Origin: Christiangramia gaetbulicola | GTDB taxonomy: Bacteria > Bacteroidota > Bacteroidia > Flavobacteriales > Flavobacteriaceae | Length of the DNA: 64,000 bases | Assembly (NCBI RefSeq): GCF_003054225.1 | Contig: NZ_QBKQ01000003.1 | Coordinates: forward strand, 434,001-498,000 | Direction of reading: 5' to 3' | In this document: piece by piece, positions 54,276 through 62,610 of the stretch | Layout of the letters: each line of letters starts with the position of its first letter | Position numbering within the stretch: position 1 is the stretch's first letter | The notes under the pieces: generated by a model | Databases searched by the model: none | What the model was told of the DNA's origin: nothing | What the model saw: only the letters and a program-made list of their open reading frames with translations | Position numbers and translations under genes: made by a program

Positions 54276-55340
54276 ATGGACGAAAAACTGATGTCAAAGA
54301 AGAAGCCGGCATTTCCTATCAATGAACGCTTCAATAGATATCTTGCAAAATATAACCGCAATACTAAAATTCCCGTTTTTTATGATGATCTGCTAAGGTT
54401 TTCAGGATCTATCGTAGTGTATGACCAGCATGATGAAGATACATTCTGGGTGCGTTGTTATTATCCAGACCATGAAAGGATAGAGATAGATAACAGCCTT
54501 AAAAAAGTTTATACCATCCTGCATTCAGATGGTAGCGAGGATTCGCTGGATTACCTGAATGTTGATGCTATCGACTATTGCACCTTCGGAAATTCAAAAC
54601 CATTCAGAATAAAGGTCAGGAATATCCTGAACGATAGTTTTACTTATTTCTACGTGAAGAAAGCTGATGCTTCCAGATTATACGGGCTGGAATTTGAACA
54701 TTTATTATCTCCACACCGTATCAACTTTCTCGTTTATAAGGATACCCTTATCGAAGAGCATATTGCCGGGATCCCTGGGGATGTATTTATAGAAGATCAT
54801 TTGCCAGATTGCGACCTAAGAGCCCAGACCCAGATCGCTAAGCAATTTGTGAAATTCAATGAGAGATGTACCGTTCGCTTGTTAGGAGATATGAGATCCT
54901 ACAATTATGTGGTCATCCCAACCCACGATTTTGATCATGTGGAATACCAGATTCGGGCGATAGATTTCGATCAGCAGTGTTTTGAAGGAAACTTGAAGGT
55001 CTACCGACCTCAGTTCTTCAAGGAGAATTATAAAATGGTTAAGCTGGTTTCAGATAAGTTAGAGGATTCTTCCATAGAGCAATATCGCAAGGAAGAACGC
55101 TCATTGTTAGCCAAGAGAATGATCAATACTCAAAGCAGGTATAAAGAACTTATCAGGTGCATGATCAACGATCATGTGTCTACCAAGGATAATGTCAAAG
55201 AGTTGAGAAATGATCTTTACGCTTTTTCCAAGGATATGAAATTCAAACGTGCCAGTACCATGGGGCAGATCTTAAGAACAGCGCTGGATTTCGTAAAACG
55301 TAATTATGAGAATGTGAATATGAAGAGATTGTTAGAGTAA
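54276..55340 (+). CDS. Conserved hypothetical protein with a probable protein/aminoglycoside-kinase fold
   Basis: A 354-residue cytosolic protein not assigned by me to a named family. Reading it against the kinase fold gives a full set of motif positions: candidate beta3 lysine in FYVKKAD (Lys128/129), Glu in LYGLEFEH (about 139-141), hinge-like IEEHIAGIPGDVF (159-171), catalytic-loop LLGDMRSYN with Asp205 and Asn210, and metal-binding AIDFDQ with Asp230 in place of DFG. The N-terminal 110 residues form a separate beta-rich part and the C-terminal 100 are helical and basic. Start is the ATG at 54276, matching the promoter and a GAGG. Divergent from the ABC exporter. Function unknown; kinase is inference from motifs. 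Confidence 0.7.
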   Translation: MDEKLMSKKKPAFPINERFNRYLAKYNRNTKIPVFYDDLLRFSGSIVVYDQHDEDTFWVRCYYPDHERIEIDNSLKKVYTILHSDGSEDSLDYLNVDAIDYCTFGNSKPFRIKVRNILNDSFTYFYVKKADASRLYGLEFEHLLSPHRINFLVYKDTLIEEHIAGIPGDVFIEDHLPDCDLRAQTQIAKQFVKFNERCTVRLLGDMRSYNYVVIPTHDFDHVEYQIRAIDFDQQCFEGNLKVYRPQFFKENYKMVKLVSDKLEDSSIEQYRKEERSLLAKRMINTQSRYKELIRCMINDHVSTKDNVKELRNDLYAFSKDMKFKRASTMGQILRTALDFVKRNYENVNMKRLLE

Positions 55341-55351
55341 CTTTTAATGAT

Positions 55352-55437
55352 TGTTCTTCCGACGCGGGAGGAATCTCATATTAGTTAAATTCCCTGTGGT
55401 AGATTCTTCGCTACACTAAGTTTCGCTCTGAATGACA
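55352..55437 (-). repeat. Degenerate copy of the TGTCATTC intergenic repeat
   Basis: On the minus strand begins TGTCATTCAGAGCGAAAC and ends near GAGATTCCTCCCGCGTC. Its two ends are complementary in the same way as the intact copy next to it, but the middle is longer and mutated. Confidence 0.6.
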
Positions 55438-55468
55438 ATAAAGGTTTTTCGAAATGAACTTCAGTATT

Positions 55469-55532
55469 TGTCATTCCGAGCGAAGCGAAGGAATCTCTTT
55501 ATTGAGACTGCTTCACTTCGTTCGCAGTGACA
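55469..55532 (+). repeat. Intact 64-bp hairpin repeat (TGTCATTCCGAGCGAAGCGAAG type)
   Basis: Begins TGTCATTCCGAGCGAAGCG and ends CACTTCGTTCGCAGTGACA. The halves pair over almost the full length (CGAGCGAAGCGAAG with CTTCACTTCGTTCG, two G-U pairs; TCTC with GAGA) around a TTTATT loop. It faces the degenerate copy at 55352-55437, so the two are inverted head to head with 31 bases between. From memory such elements are common between genes in this phylum; not verified here. It may act as a terminator for the genes on both sides, since neither has one. Confidence 0.7.
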
Positions 55533-55541
55533 GTTTTATTT

Positions 55542-56600
55542 TTATTTCTTTTCTTCCTTATTAAAATAAACCAGGTAGTAATACATCTGTTTTTCCTCGT
55601 CCCAGCCTTTCTCCACGAATTTTTCCGCAGATTCAGCATTTACAAAATCCATTTTTATCTGGATGTTCGTATCCAGAGTGATCACGTTTTTGATCTTTTT
55701 ACGGGCGTCGGTTACCGCTTTATTCGCGATAGGGAAATTGGTAAGATCTTCTACCTTGTATTTAGGAGCTTTTTCGGTTTTGTAATTCTGAAATTCAGGG
55801 ATCAAAGCCGGATTGTCTATCACAGAATTGATGTAATTTGACTCTTCAAAATCATCATTTTTAGCGAAATAATCCATACTTCTGTTCATGAACATCACTT
55901 CCTGCTTTTTATCTTCTGCAGGTAAAACCACATCTTTAGCGAAGTTTTTCGCAAAGTTCAGATAGTTCTTGGTGAAATAGTTCTCATCTGCCAATACATC
56001 CACACCAAGGAAATTCTCCAGCCAGTATTTAGTATCGTAACGGTTTGAGTCTACAGAAAGGATCTTATATCCCTCTTCGCGATTCTTGTTGAAAATAATA
56101 GCCCCTTTATCCAGTTTCTGAAGGTTAACTCCTTGCTGAACGATCATTTCCAGGTTGCTTTGCTTCTGCTCGAATTGAAGGAAATCATGTTTCAATTCAG
56201 ATTTAAAGATCCCGATTCCGGAAACTTTTTCGTTATCCAGCTGAAGTCCTTCAAAATACACCACGTATACCTCTCCGCTTTTAATATGCGGATGGGTAGA
56301 CTGCTCATAAAGGATAGTAGCGATCTTTTTAGAATACTCATGAGTGTTATAAGGATCGTCGAAGATCTGGTTGGCCAGGTTATACAATTCGTTGAACTCA
56401 ATATCTGTTTCATGACTAAAACGATAGTAAGATTCTTCTTTTTCCCGGAATGGTTTCAGAAAATATTCCTTGATCAAAGGCTTTATTTCATCATTTAAAT
56501 GAAAAGTAGAAGCGGAAACGAAGATGTTTTCGCCCCTGTTCTTGTTTCCTACGCGATGTATGGAAAGTGATTCAATTTGGGCATTAAAAAGATTGATCAT
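55542..56600 (-). CDS. Nucleoid-associated protein, NdpA family
   Basis: A 352-residue nucleoid-associated protein of the NdpA/YejK group (37 kDa family). It begins MINLFNAQIESLSIHRVGNK and carries the conserved inner sequence KSGEVYVVYFEG near residue 108, then GIGIFKSE and a C-terminal block with KVEDLTNFPIANKAV. In E. coli the protein binds the nucleoid; in Bacteroidota its role is untested. The last gene of a minus-strand series; the 94 bases upstream show no clear promoter. It ends 9 bases before the hairpin repeat on the other side. Confidence 0.88.
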   Translation of the reverse strand: MINLFNAQIESLSIHRVGNKNRGENIFVSASTFHLNDEIKPLIKEYFLKPFREKEESYYRFSHETDIEFNELYNLANQIFDDPYNTHEYSKKIATILYEQSTHPHIKSGEVYVVYFEGLQLDNEKVSGIGIFKSELKHDFLQFEQKQSNLEMIVQQGVNLQKLDKGAIIFNKNREEGYKILSVDSNRYDTKYWLENFLGVDVLADENYFTKNYLNFAKNFAKDVVLPAEDKKQEVMFMNRSMDYFAKNDDFEESNYINSVIDNPALIPEFQNYKTEKAPKYKVEDLTNFPIANKAVTDARKKIKNVITLDTNIQIKMDFVNAESAEKFVEKGWDEEKQMYYYLVYFNKEEKK

Positions 56601-56694
56601 CTATATCTGAAGTTTTGACTAAATAAAGTTGAAAAATGTGAATTCTGAAAGAAGTTTCTCAGAAGATATTATTCGGGTAAATTACCGAAATGGA

Positions 56695-57207
56695 TTAATT
56701 CCAGTTTTCGTCAAATTCGAAATCGTCATATCCATCTGTATCGAAGTCATCATCGTAATCACCGTTCAGGATGCCTTCATCTTCACCGGTAAATTCCTTT
56801 TCGGGAGCATTTTCCGGGATCTGCCCATGAACATACATCAGGTTTGGATAATCTCTTCCTTCTTCGATCTCGGCGATCTGACCTAATTCCACGAAAAAAG
56901 TCCACATTTTCAGAAAATCGTAAACGTAAATAAGTTTCGTTTGTTTTTCTGAAAGTATGCTGTCTAAAGAAGTTTCATTCATTAATTTAATCGAAGTATC
57001 GTGACCGCTCATATCGAACTGGTGGATCTCTTCGCCCTGGTTCCACTCATCATCGCTAATATAAAACGAAGCCATCTCTGTACCGTCAAAGCCAAAGGAC
57101 TGGACGATAGTGTTGTGAAGGTCTTCCAGGGTGCTTTCCTGTAGTATTTCTATATCTCTGAAAACATCTTCATCAGCATCGAGAATTACTCGGAATCTAT
57201 ATACCAT
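56695..57207 (-). CDS. IS1096 passenger TnpR-like/PRiA4 ORF-3-like protein
   Basis: A 170-residue cytosolic acidic protein with the PRiA4_ORF3 (PF07929) pattern: FRVILDADEDVFRDIEI at the start, DLHNTIVQSFGFDG and the acidic MASFYISDDEWNQG near residue 50. The family name comes from a transposon passenger gene, but chromosomal copies like this are common without any transposase, and none is near here. The C-terminal 40 residues are almost only Asp, Glu, Tyr and Phe (DYDDDFDTDGYDDFEFDENW), an acidic tail. 24 bases after it starts the heme A synthase stop, so same operon. Confidence 0.85.
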   Translation of the reverse strand: MVYRFRVILDADEDVFRDIEILQESTLEDLHNTIVQSFGFDGTEMASFYISDDEWNQGEEIHQFDMSGHDTSIKLMNETSLDSILSEKQTKLIYVYDFLKMWTFFVELGQIAEIEEGRDYPNLMYVHGQIPENAPEKEFTGEDEGILNGDYDDDFDTDGYDDFEFDENWN

Positions 57208-57231
57208 ATCTAAAAAATTTGGAGGTCAAAG

Positions 57232-58257
57232 TTACAATTTTTTAATCTTCTCTGTGGCATAAATGCTTTCCATTAACAGGTAAAACTGAAAACCGAAAAG
57301 CAGGGAAGCGATCACAAGATGAAGGGGTTGGGAAAGAAATGGAAAATCGAAATTATACATGGCGACCCCGGTAGCTACTTCTAAAAGGATCAAACCTATT
57401 ACTATGTTGATCCGGTTAAGGTTGAGGTTCAGTTTCCTGTTTTTCCACCATAAGGCCAAATTAACCAGTAATACGATTATGGAAAAGGACCTGTGTACGT
57501 AAAAAGTGATATTCGGGTCGGCGAGCCAGCTCTCTTTAGCATCGTAACCTAAGCTCCGAATCTGCTCATCTACGAACTGTCGTACCTGGGTTCCCATAAC
57601 CACCTGGATAAGGGTTAATATTACCGCAATGCCCAATAAGGTTTGAAATGTCTTTGTTTTATACTGGTTGGATTCTTTTTCTGAAGAGATCTTCAGAAGA
57701 TAAAGGAGCACGGCAACGATGACTAAGGCCATGACCATATGCACTGTGATCTTAGCCGGTGCCAGAACCGAATATACTACAGTTGCTCCAAGCCATGCCT
57801 GGAATCCCATCATGAAAACGCATAACCAGGATAGGATTGGAATTCTTTTTCTGAATCTTATCTTTTTCAGGGATAGAAGGGCCATTATAAGCACTGCAAT
57901 ACCGGCTAATGCACCAAGCAATCGGTTGATATATTCTACCCAGGTGTGCGTGGGATTGAAGATCGCGTAATCGTGTTTTTCGTAATTCTCCCAGTTGGAA
58001 GGCTGATATTCTTCTGCAGTCTTGAAATCCTCAACCGCAACTTTCAGGCTTTGATCTACAATGATCACCTGACCTTTTTTATAATCCCTGTTTGGCTGAA
58101 ATTCCAGTTCAGTGATCTCGGTAGGAGGGATGTAGTATCCAAAACATTTTGGCCAGTCCGGGCATCCCATTCCGGAACCGGTCATTCTAACTACAGCTCC
58201 TGCTATAATCACCAGGTAAACAAGAACGAGCGAAACTTTTACCGATTTTCTATACAT
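57232..58257 (-). CDS. ctaA: Heme A synthase
   Basis: A 341-residue membrane enzyme of the COX15/CtaA family that oxidises the methyl group of haem O to haem A for the aa3-type oxidase. About eight transmembrane helices in two repeats; conserved heme-binding histidine regions include HTWVEYINRLLG, KITVHMVMALV, FYVHRSFSIIV and PLHLVIASLL. Leader MYRKSVKVSLVLVYLVIIAGAVVRMTG is the first helix. The length fits the class without N-terminal extension. Its ATG is two bases after the cca stop, so translational coupling is likely. Other cytochrome oxidase genes are not in the window. Confidence 0.93.
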   Translation of the reverse strand: MYRKSVKVSLVLVYLVIIAGAVVRMTGSGMGCPDWPKCFGYYIPPTEITELEFQPNRDYKKGQVIIVDQSLKVAVEDFKTAEEYQPSNWENYEKHDYAIFNPTHTWVEYINRLLGALAGIAVLIMALLSLKKIRFRKRIPILSWLCVFMMGFQAWLGATVVYSVLAPAKITVHMVMALVIVAVLLYLLKISSEKESNQYKTKTFQTLLGIAVILTLIQVVMGTQVRQFVDEQIRSLGYDAKESWLADPNITFYVHRSFSIIVLLVNLALWWKNRKLNLNLNRINIVIGLILLEVATGVAMYNFDFPFLSQPLHLVIASLLFGFQFYLLMESIYATEKIKKL

Positions 58258-58259
58258 CT

Positions 58260-59699
58260 TTATTTTTCAGTATTAACCACCGTTAATCCAAGTTTTTCAC
58301 CTTTTTCGATCATGAAATCCCTGGCCGGTTCATACTCATTTGGTATATCACCTTCCAGAATTGCCTCTTTTATAGCGTCTTTGATCTGTCCCACTTCCCG
58401 GCTTGGTTTGATGCCGAAAGTTTCCATGATCTCTTCACCACTTACAGGTGGCTGGAAATTCCTTACATGGTCACGCTCTTCAACTTCTTCGATCTTCTTG
58501 CGAACCAGCTTGAAATTATTATGGTATTTTTTGAATCTCTTGGGATTCTTGGTGGTGATATCGGCTTCACAAAGGGTCATAAGATCCTCAATATGATCCC
58601 CGGCATCAAAAATAAGCCTGCGCACGGCCGAATCGGTTACGCTGTCATCGGCGATCACGATAGGCCTGGAGCTCATCAAGACCATCTTCTGAACGAATTT
58701 CATTTTCTCGTTAAGAGGTAACCTGAGTCTTTTAAATAGTTTAAAGACCATTTTAGCGCCAACGAACTCATGACCATGAAATGTCCACCCGATCTTTTTA
58801 TGGAATTTTTTGGTAGGTGCCTTTCCAATATCATGGAGTAAAGCAGCCCATCTTAACCAAAGATCATCGGTGTTTTTAGAAATATTGTCTACAACTTCCA
58901 GGGTATGCCAGAAGTTGTCTTTATGGGTTTGACCTTCTACTTCATCAATTCCCTGCAGGGCCGTCAGCTCCGGCAGGATCTTTTTTAGAAGTCCGGTTTT
59001 ATATAAAAGAGCGAAACCTTTGGAAGGTTTATCGCTCAACATGATCTTATTCAGTTCATCTAGGATCCTTTCCTTGGAAATGATCTTAATTCGTTCTTTG
59101 TTACGCTCTATAGCATTTAAAGATTCAGCTTCAATAATAAAATTAAGCTGGGTAGCGAACCTGATGGCGCGGTACATTCTTAATGGATCGTCTGAATAGG
59201 TGATATCTGGATCCAGCGGAGTTCTGATGATCCTGTTGTTAAGGTCTTCATACCCGTTAAATGGATCTAACAGGTCTCCAAACCCATCTTTATTCAATTT
59301 AAGCGCCAGGGCATTTATGGTAAAATCCCTGCGGTTCTGGTCGTCCTCCAGGGTTCCGTCTTCCACGATAGGTTTACGGCTATCTTTACGGTAACTTTCC
59401 TTTCGGGCTCCCACGAATTCAATTTCCATATCTCCGTCACGAAGCATGGCGGTACCAAAGTTCTTGAATACCTGGACTTTTGGCTTATTAGGTAACTTTT
59501 CAGCAACCTTTTTGGCCAGTTCTATACCACTGCCAATAGATACAATGTCTATATCTTTATGATCGCCGCGATCCAGGATATGATCACGAACAAAACCTCC
59601 AATTACGTAGGCATCCACAGACAATTCATCTGCAGCTTCTGAAATAACATTGAATATTTTATGATGTAAGGCTTTGCTGTAATTGTGGTATTTCGGCAT
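58260..59699 (-). CDS. cca: CCA tRNA nucleotidyltransferase with HD domain
   Basis: A 479-residue class II enzyme that adds or repairs the tRNA 3'-CCA end. GGFVRD at residues 34-39 and the catalytic DID (Asp49, Asp51), then RRDFTINALALKLN and DPDITYSDDPLRMYRAIRF define the head and neck; the C-terminal half holds an HD domain with HDIGKAPT (about residue 289) that in homologues has phosphatase-type activity. Full length. It lies 4 bases before the tsaC stop and 2 bases ahead of the ctaA gene, so it is in the middle of a tight operon. Confidence 0.94.
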   Translation of the reverse strand: MPKYHNYSKALHHKIFNVISEAADELSVDAYVIGGFVRDHILDRGDHKDIDIVSIGSGIELAKKVAEKLPNKPKVQVFKNFGTAMLRDGDMEIEFVGARKESYRKDSRKPIVEDGTLEDDQNRRDFTINALALKLNKDGFGDLLDPFNGYEDLNNRIIRTPLDPDITYSDDPLRMYRAIRFATQLNFIIEAESLNAIERNKERIKIISKERILDELNKIMLSDKPSKGFALLYKTGLLKKILPELTALQGIDEVEGQTHKDNFWHTLEVVDNISKNTDDLWLRWAALLHDIGKAPTKKFHKKIGWTFHGHEFVGAKMVFKLFKRLRLPLNEKMKFVQKMVLMSSRPIVIADDSVTDSAVRRLIFDAGDHIEDLMTLCEADITTKNPKRFKKYHNNFKLVRKKIEEVEERDHVRNFQPPVSGEEIMETFGIKPSREVGQIKDAIKEAILEGDIPNEYEPARDFMIEKGEKLGLTVVNTEK

Positions 59700-59703
59700 C
59701 TGT

Positions 59704-60273
59704 CTATTTGCGTATCACACTCACCTGACCGTCGTTGCTCAACTTGATTATCGCTGATGGTCTCGGTGATTTTTTTGAACGCTGCAAATTTACTACATAG
59801 TCTACACCTTTTAAAATTTGAGGAGTGATTTGATCGAATGATTGCGGTGTAGGCTGGCCGCTTACATTTGCCGAAGTAGAAACCAAAGGTCGTTTCAGTT
59901 TTTTGATAAGATCTGAGCAGAAAGTATCTCTCACCACTCTTATGCCCAGGGATTCATCTTCACCAACCAGATTCTCAGCGATCCTGATAGGTTTATCATA
60001 AATGATCGTAGTTGGTTTTTTGGCGTATTTTAATATATCGTAGGCCATTTCAGGAACTTCTTCCACATATTGCTCCAGCATTTTGAAATTTGAAACAAGG
60101 CAGATCAGTGCTTTAGATTCTTCCCTTTTCTTTAATTGATAAACTTTGTCCACTGCGTCGGCATTGGTAGCATCACATCCAATTCCCCATACGGTATCTG
60201 TTGGATATAAAATGATACCTCCCTTTTTTAAGACGTCTAAGCAATTTCTAATTTCCTGTTCCATTCGTTCCAT
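59704..60273 (-). CDS. tsaC: Threonylcarbamoyl-AMP synthase
   Basis: A 189-residue enzyme that makes threonylcarbamoyl-AMP for the t6A37 tRNA modification. KGGIILYPTDTVWGIGCDATNADAV covers the nucleotide-binding strand and loop; KKREESKALICLV and the block RPLVSTSANVSGQPTP with Ser/Asn-Ser-Gly complete the YrdC active-site set, so it is a true TsaC/YrdC type rather than YciO type (contrast 18618-19238). Two candidate starts: ATG 60273 (MERMEQEIRN) or ATG 60264 (MEQEIRN); either overlaps the glycosyltransferase end by 17-26 bases, and the downstream cca gene lies 4 bases after its stop. Confidence 0.93.
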   Translation of the reverse strand: MERMEQEIRNCLDVLKKGGIILYPTDTVWGIGCDATNADAVDKVYQLKKREESKALICLVSNFKMLEQYVEEVPEMAYDILKYAKKPTTIIYDKPIRIAENLVGEDESLGIRVVRDTFCSDLIKKLKRPLVSTSANVSGQPTPQSFDQITPQILKGVDYVVNLQRSKKSPRPSAIIKLSNDGQVSVIRK

Positions 60274-61387
60274 AAAGCACTTTTTTATATTCGGCTAAGG
60301 TTTGCTCAGCCATTTTTCTGGTGGTAAAGTTTTCGATTAGTTTCTTGTATGATCTTTCTGCAAATTTATTTCTTAAAACTTTATCCTGCGACAAAGCTAT
60401 CAATTTATCTGCTAAACTTTGAGGTTCATGTGGATTGGTTAGCATGCCGTTAATGTCATATTCAATAATTTCCGGAATTCCCCCAACATTCGTGCTCACT
60501 ACCGGAACTTTATAATAGAAACTTTCAAAAATAAATTGTGGCACTCCTTCGCTTTGTGAAGTAAGAATTGAAATGTCGAACTGCGGAATGAGAGCTGAAG
60601 CATTTTCAATAAAACCAGTGATACTTACTTGCTTTAGTAGTCCTAATTTTTTGAGTTTGTCTTTATAAGCTGGAGTTCTGTTAGTATGGCTGCCAATTAG
60701 GACAAAGTGAAAATCATTGATCTTTTTTCGATTAACCAGATAGTCTATCATCTCTATCCAGGTATTTAGATTTTTCGCTCTTATATGATTAGCTATAGTG
60801 CCAACTAAAACCTTGGAACCAGGTATTTTGAATTCCTCGCGAAGGTCTAAAGAATGCTTGTTTTTTTTGTCTAAACTGGTACCGTGATAAATAGTAGTTA
60901 GTTTAGACGGATCTTCGATTTTTTCAGATGTAATTCTTTGGGTTTCCTTAGAGACACAAAAGATCCTTTTTATGTTTTCGTGATTGTATTTATAAAGGGT
61001 ACGACCACGATCTTTGATGGGAAAAGAAGTTTTTTTGCTGAGCACATAAGGAGGTAATTTTCCGAGTTTCGTTGCCATGATTGCCAGGGTCAGGGCAGTA
61101 GAATCATGAATATGTATAAGGTCTATTTTCTGTTTTTTTGAAAGACTAAGAATCTTACCAGCATAACGAAGATCCATTTTAATAGTGAGGGGAGCAGATT
61201 CTACCTGGAATCTGGAGTTCTTGATTTTCTTATGAAAAGCTGAATTTCGCACACATAAAATAGTGTTTTCTATTTCAGGATCGATTTCATTAAGCTCTGA
61301 ACATAGGTTTTCTATGTGATTTTCACCACCGCCCCAGTTTTTCACGGCAGATAAATGAAGGATTTTTATTTTATGATCATTCAACAT
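60248..61387 (-). CDS. Family 4 glycosyltransferase A
   Basis: A 379-residue GT-B retaining glycosyltransferase. Rossmann entry KILHLSAVKNWGGGENHI, HIHDSTALTLAIMA, the nucleotide-sugar region GTIANHIRAKNLNTWIEM and ITGFIENASALIPQFDISIL, and the EX7E motif in SEGVPQFIFESFYYKVPVV. Similar in plan to the next gene upstream, which suggests the two act in turn on one glycan. Its 3' end overlaps the tsaC start by 26 bases. It likely builds a lipopolysaccharide core or surface polysaccharide. Sugar and acceptor cannot be told. Confidence 0.92.
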   Translation of the reverse strand: MLNDHKIKILHLSAVKNWGGGENHIENLCSELNEIDPEIENTILCVRNSAFHKKIKNSRFQVESAPLTIKMDLRYAGKILSLSKKQKIDLIHIHDSTALTLAIMATKLGKLPPYVLSKKTSFPIKDRGRTLYKYNHENIKRIFCVSKETQRITSEKIEDPSKLTTIYHGTSLDKKNKHSLDLREEFKIPGSKVLVGTIANHIRAKNLNTWIEMIDYLVNRKKINDFHFVLIGSHTNRTPAYKDKLKKLGLLKQVSITGFIENASALIPQFDISILTSQSEGVPQFIFESFYYKVPVVSTNVGGIPEIIEYDINGMLTNPHEPQSLADKLIALSQDKVLRNKFAERSYKKLIENFTTRKMAEQTLAEYKKVLYGTNGTGN

Positions 61388-61444
61388 GTTGCCATTGAAA
61401 AAATAAACTCCTTTAATGAAATTGCTTTTACAGCTTTTATTCGT

Positions 61445-62536
61445 TTAAAGATTCTTGTAGAATTCATAATATTCTTTCTGCATAACCTCGAGAGTGAACT
61501 TTTGGTGGACAAGTTCATAGGCATTTTCGATCATAGAATTTTTAAGTTCAGGATCGTTTAATGTCAATAGTACATTTTTAGCAAGTGCAGCTGCATCCTT
61601 AACCGGAGAAATCATCCCGGTGATCTTATTTTCTATTGCTTCCCCGGTACCACCTGCAGTTGTGGCAACTACAGGAACTTTGCAGGCAAAGGCTTCCATG
61701 ATAGATAGTGGTAAACCTTCAGTTTCCGAAGAGATCATAAAAAGGTCAAATTCAGGGAGAATTTCAGGGACATCTTTTCTGAAACCCGTAAAAATAACAT
61801 CTTCCTGCAGTCCTAAATCATCACGAAAATCTTTTAATTCTTTTTCTAAAGGACCCTGTCCCACAATAAGGAATTTGATTTTTCCATGATGGCTGGACTT
61901 TATTTCTTTTGCCGCTTCAATAAAAGTAAAGAGATCCTTTTGTTTGGTGAGTCCTGCGATATTTCCAATAATGATAGTGTCTGGAGAAATATCATAATCC
62001 TTTTCCAGTATTTCCCGGGATTTCTTGGGATTAAATTTTGAAACATCGATCCCGTCATAAATTACCTTGATCTTCTCGGGCTTTTCAACCACCGGTAGCA
62101 AAACCTCTTTAACGGCATTGGAAACACATACGATGCTTTTTATTCTCTTATTATTATATTTTAAATTCTTGAAGTAATTTTTCTTGATGCGGTTATTGCG
62201 CTTTCGCGAATAAACAAACTTTACATCTTTCAGGAATTTCAAGGCCAGCATACTTAATGAAAATGCGTTAGAATCATGAACATGCAGCACATCCACATTT
62301 TCATTTCGAACAACATTTACCAGCTGTTTGATAAAGGCCAGAGAAAATTTGGATTTTCTCTCGGCAGTATAGTGGGGGATATTCAGATCTATGCATTTAG
62401 ATTCCAAAACAGAACCGCTAGGGCATAAGATCAATTGATCAATATCAGAAAAATCTTTAAGGATATTATAAGTGGTAAGCATTTGGCTATCGCCTCCTCG
62501 CCATTCTATAATTGTTGAAACGTGCAGGATCTTCAT
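61445..62536 (-). CDS. Family 4 glycosyltransferase B
   Basis: A 363-residue GT-B enzyme with the same plan as glycosyltransferase A but not a close copy. N-terminal MKILHVSTIIEWRGGDSQML, then GNIAGLTKQKDLFTFIEA (donor-binding domain), TGFRKDVPEILPEFDLFMI and the EX7E motif in SETEGLPLSIMEAFACKVPVV. Its ATG is four bases after a perfect TATTTTTG -7 box, so the transcript may be leaderless. Divergent from the Kdo-kinase-like gene; their starts are 75 bases apart. Likely in the same surface-glycan pathway. Confidence 0.92.
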   Translation of the reverse strand: MKILHVSTIIEWRGGDSQMLTTYNILKDFSDIDQLILCPSGSVLESKCIDLNIPHYTAERKSKFSLAFIKQLVNVVRNENVDVLHVHDSNAFSLSMLALKFLKDVKFVYSRKRNNRIKKNYFKNLKYNNKRIKSIVCVSNAVKEVLLPVVEKPEKIKVIYDGIDVSKFNPKKSREILEKDYDISPDTIIIGNIAGLTKQKDLFTFIEAAKEIKSSHHGKIKFLIVGQGPLEKELKDFRDDLGLQEDVIFTGFRKDVPEILPEFDLFMISSETEGLPLSIMEAFACKVPVVATTAGGTGEAIENKITGMISPVKDAAALAKNVLLTLNDPELKNSMIENAYELVHQKFTLEVMQKEYYEFYKNL

Positions 62537-62540
62537 GGAA

Positions 62541-62548
62541 CAAAAATA
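62541..62548 (-). promoter_or_regulatory. -7 box of glycosyltransferase B, leaderless arrangement
   Basis: TATTTTTG (perfect), followed by four bases and the ATG. No clear TTG at -33. Confidence 0.35.
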
Positions 62549-62570
62549 ATTTTTTTAAGATATTATATAC

Positions 62571-62606
62571 TTGCTTATAATTTAATTTTTAGGTTTCTTA
62601 ATTTTG
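62571..62606 (+). promoter_or_regulatory. Predicted promoter of the Kdo-kinase-like gene, leaderless arrangement
   Basis: TTG, 25 bases (two longer than usual), TAATTTTG (perfect), then four bases and the ATG at 62611. Confidence 0.4.
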
Positions 62607-62610
62607 ACGC

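Noticed and set aside
56695-57207. Remnant of a transposon (IS1096 passenger-like)
   Set aside because: No transposase, terminal inverted repeats or target duplication around it; the family is common on chromosomes.
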